From Parvibaculum sp035325945 (GTDB lineage Bacteria; Pseudomonadota; Alphaproteobacteria; Parvibaculales; Parvibaculaceae), in the NCBI RefSeq assembly GCF_035325945.1, contig NZ_DAOKYX010000002.1, forward strand, positions 118,327 through 182,326: a stretch of DNA of 64,000 bases, in the 5' to 3' direction. The position numbers and the translations under genes are program-made. The notes under the pieces are model-generated. The model had not been told where the DNA came from, ran no database searches, and worked only from the letters and a program-made list of their open reading frames with translations. Every line of letters starts with the position of its first letter. Positions within the stretch are counted from its first letter, which is position 1. Shown here one piece after another: positions 62,294 to 64,000 of this stretch.

Positions 62294-62962
62294 ATGAGCG
62301 ATGAGGCACCCATGGATGAGATCGATCAGGCGAAGATCGAACTCATCATGTCACTGAGGCGGCAGGGCATCCGCGACAAGCGCGTGCTCAACGCGATCGA
62401 GCGTATTCCGCGCGAGGGCTTCATCAACGCCTCTTTCCGCAAGCAGGCTTATGAGGACCACGCGCTGCCGATCGAATGCGGGCAGACGATCAGCCAGCCC
62501 TTCATCGTCGCCTATATGACCGAGCAGCTTCATGTGACCGACCGGATGAAGGTTCTCGAAGTCGGCACGGGCTCGGGCTATCAGGCGGCGGTGCTCTCCA
62601 GGCTCTGCCGGCGCGTCTATACGATCGAGCGCTACCGCACGCTGCTCAGGGACGCGGTGAAGCGCTTCGAGGAACTTCATCTCCACAACATCACAGCCAA
62701 GGTCGGAGATGGCGCCGAGGGCTGGACGGAACAGGCGCCCTTCGACCGAATCATCGTGACGGCGGCGGCGGCTTCCGTTCCGCTTAAGCTCATGGAGCAA
62801 TTGAAGGTGGGCGGGCTGATGATCGTGCCTGTCGGCGCGCCGGGCGGACGGGGCGAGCAGAACCTTGTGCGGATCGAGCGGACAGAGGAAGGTGTGCAGC
62901 GGGAGGAACTCATGCCGGTGCGATTCGTTCCGCTGGTCGAAGGCGTGGCGCGGGAATCCTGA
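62294..62962 (+). CDS. pcm: Protein-L-isoaspartate O-methyltransferase
   Basis: The 222-residue protein has CGQTISQPFIVAYMTEQLHV, the SAM motif VLEVGTGSGYQAAVLS, and GDGAEGWTEQAPFDRIIVTA, all diagnostic of genuine Pcm. It methylates isoaspartyl residues for protein repair. It follows surE by 18 bases, the widely conserved surE-pcm pair. Confidence 0.95.
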   Translation: MSDEAPMDEIDQAKIELIMSLRRQGIRDKRVLNAIERIPREGFINASFRKQAYEDHALPIECGQTISQPFIVAYMTEQLHVTDRMKVLEVGTGSGYQAAVLSRLCRRVYTIERYRTLLRDAVKRFEELHLHNITAKVGDGAEGWTEQAPFDRIIVTAAAASVPLKLMEQLKVGGLMIVPVGAPGGRGEQNLVRIERTEEGVQREELMPVRFVPLVEGVARES

Positions 62963-63014
62963 CCCGATGGGAGGTCTCCCGGCGGGCACCGGGCGAGGGC
63001 GGCAAGCGAGGTCC

Positions 63015-64000
63015 ATGCGACAGAGGATGCGGCATCGAGCGGGGAGAGACGCGGCGCGGCTGATCGCCGGTCTGGCGCTTGCGCTGACGCTTGCGGCCTG
63101 TTCATCCGAAAAGCCCTGGTGGGAAGGCGGTCCGGGACAGGCCCGGCAGATCGAAACGACGCCCCTTTCGCCGCCGGGGCGAGGCGGAACCTACATCGTC
63201 CGGCCCGGCGACACGCTCTACAAGGTCTCGCGCGAGCAGAACATCCCGCTCCGCTCTCTCATCGACGCCAACAATCTCGAACCGCCTTATGCGCTGAAAT
63301 CCGGGCAGCGGCTCGTCATTCCCACGGCGCGTTACCATGTGGTCCAGAGGGGCGACACGGTCTACAGCATTTCGCGCAGCTATGGCGTCGACATGGCGAC
63401 GCTGACAAGCGCCAACCACATCGCGCCACCCTACAAGATCAGGGTGGGCGAGCGGTTGCAGCTTCCTTCGCAGGTCAACAGGCAGGTTGCCTCGGCCGAG
63501 ACGGAGGGCGCGAGCCCGGTCGTGCCGATGCGCCGTCCGGAGGTGGCGGGCGGTGCCGCCCAGCCGAGCCCACAGCCCGTATCCATGCAGCCGAAGCAGG
63601 CTCTGCCGCCGCCCCCCGTGCCTTCCGGCGAATTCATCTGGCCGACAACGACGGTGAAGATCATTTCCGCCTTCGGCGCCAAGGAAAACGGCCTTCACAA
63701 TGATGGCGTCAACATCGCCGTTCCGGCCGGAACGCCCGTGCGAGCCGCCCAGAGCGGCGTCGTCGCCTATGCGGGCAACGAGCTGAAGGGCTATGGCAAT
63801 CTTCTGCTCGTCCGCCACGCCAATGGCTGGATGACGGCCTATGCGCATAACAGCAAGCTGCTGGTGAAGCGCGGCGACACGGTGACGAAGGGGCAGACGA
63901 TTTCGCTGTCCGGCAGCACGGGCAGCGTGACCTCGCCGCAGGTGCATTTTGAAATCAGAAAGGGAGCGAAGGCCGTCGATCCGCGAAGCGTCATCAGCGG
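63015..64000 (+). CDS. NlpD-like LysM/M23 lipoprotein (runs past window end)
   Basis: The frame opens at ATG 63015 and is still open at the window edge (328 codons seen). It has a lipoprotein signal (LTLAAC, C29) and two LysM domains (TYIVRPGDTLYKVSREQNIP and YHVVQRGDTVYSISRSYGVD). A Pro-rich linker leads to a C-terminal M23 domain (YGNLLLVRHANGWMTAYAHN). At catalytic positions it has HNDGVN and PQVHFEIR, where active enzymes have HxxxD and HxH, so it resembles NlpD/EnvC-type amidase activators rather than an active endopeptidase. Position after surE-pcm is the same as nlpD in E. coli. Confidence 0.88.
   Translation, partial: MRQRMRHRAGRDAARLIAGLALALTLAACSSEKPWWEGGPGQARQIETTPLSPPGRGGTYIVRPGDTLYKVSREQNIPLRSLIDANNLEPPYALKSGQRLVIPTARYHVVQRGDTVYSISRSYGVDMATLTSANHIAPPYKIRVGERLQLPSQVNRQVASAETEGASPVVPMRRPEVAGGAAQPSPQPVSMQPKQALPPPPVPSGEFIWPTTTVKIISAFGAKENGLHNDGVNIAVPAGTPVRAAQSGVVAYAGNELKGYGNLLLVRHANGWMTAYAHNSKLLVKRGDTVTKGQTISLSGSTGSVTSPQVHFEIRKGAKAVDPRSVIS

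Overview
The window is GC-rich chromosomal DNA from an alphaproteobacterium. The main evidence is an uninterrupted erpA / dgt ... argS - SPOR - nagZ - scpA - scpB - tatA - tatB - tatC - serS - surE - pcm - nlpD-type gene order, together with a complex I NDUFS4-type accessory subunit, a PopZ-type protein, an AapJQMP amino acid transporter and a pcm-like gene next to tolC. The content would fit a free-living member such as Parvibaculum or a relative, but that is inference. Two runs of N (38189-38288 and 44955-44964) show a draft assembly, and each breaks a gene. I see no phage, transposase, CRISPR array or rRNA.

Layout. 1-7.2 kb: the tail of an Mrp antiporter operon, a twin cold-shock protein, a thioesterase, tRNA-Pro, a two-gene ABC operon (fused permease plus ATPase with an AAA-associated domain) behind an unusual leader, an NDUFS4-like gene, tRNA-Arg and a lone Flp pilin. 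7.2-12.3 kb: a Sel1 protein, an aldonolactone oxidase, and metC-modB-modC read leftwards without modA. 12.6-16.8 kb: aapJQMP. 16.8-21.5 kb, leftward: cysK-sseA-GNAT, a Nudix hydrolase, cyclopropane fatty acid synthase and tRNA-Asn.

21.6-35.2 kb is an exopolysaccharide locus. It holds a polysaccharide deacetylase, two FemAB/GNAT-like proteins, a Wzx flippase and a JmjC/cupin_8-like protein with an intact HxD...H set. It also holds a Wzc-type co-polymerase/kinase, a Wza exporter, a GT4 glycosyltransferase, a WcaJ-type initiating transferase and a Wzy/ligase. Together these make a Wzx/Wzy pathway with a possible acyl or oxygenase decoration step. The locus lies between tRNA-Asn and tRNA-Cys.

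35.5-47.6 kb: pcm-like, tolC, popZ (gapped), valS flanked by two copies of a palindromic repeat, a zinc alcohol dehydrogenase, a second Sel1 protein, an EthD-domain protein, an M81/MlrC protein (gapped), a GFA-family protein, exonuclease III and a small membrane protein.

47.6-64 kb: the conserved erpA-to-nlpD block, interrupted between dgt and argS by a leftward three-gene cassette (DUF2946-like, TonB receptor, YcnI-like) whose residues point to copper. The last gene, a LysM/M23 lipoprotein, runs off the window.
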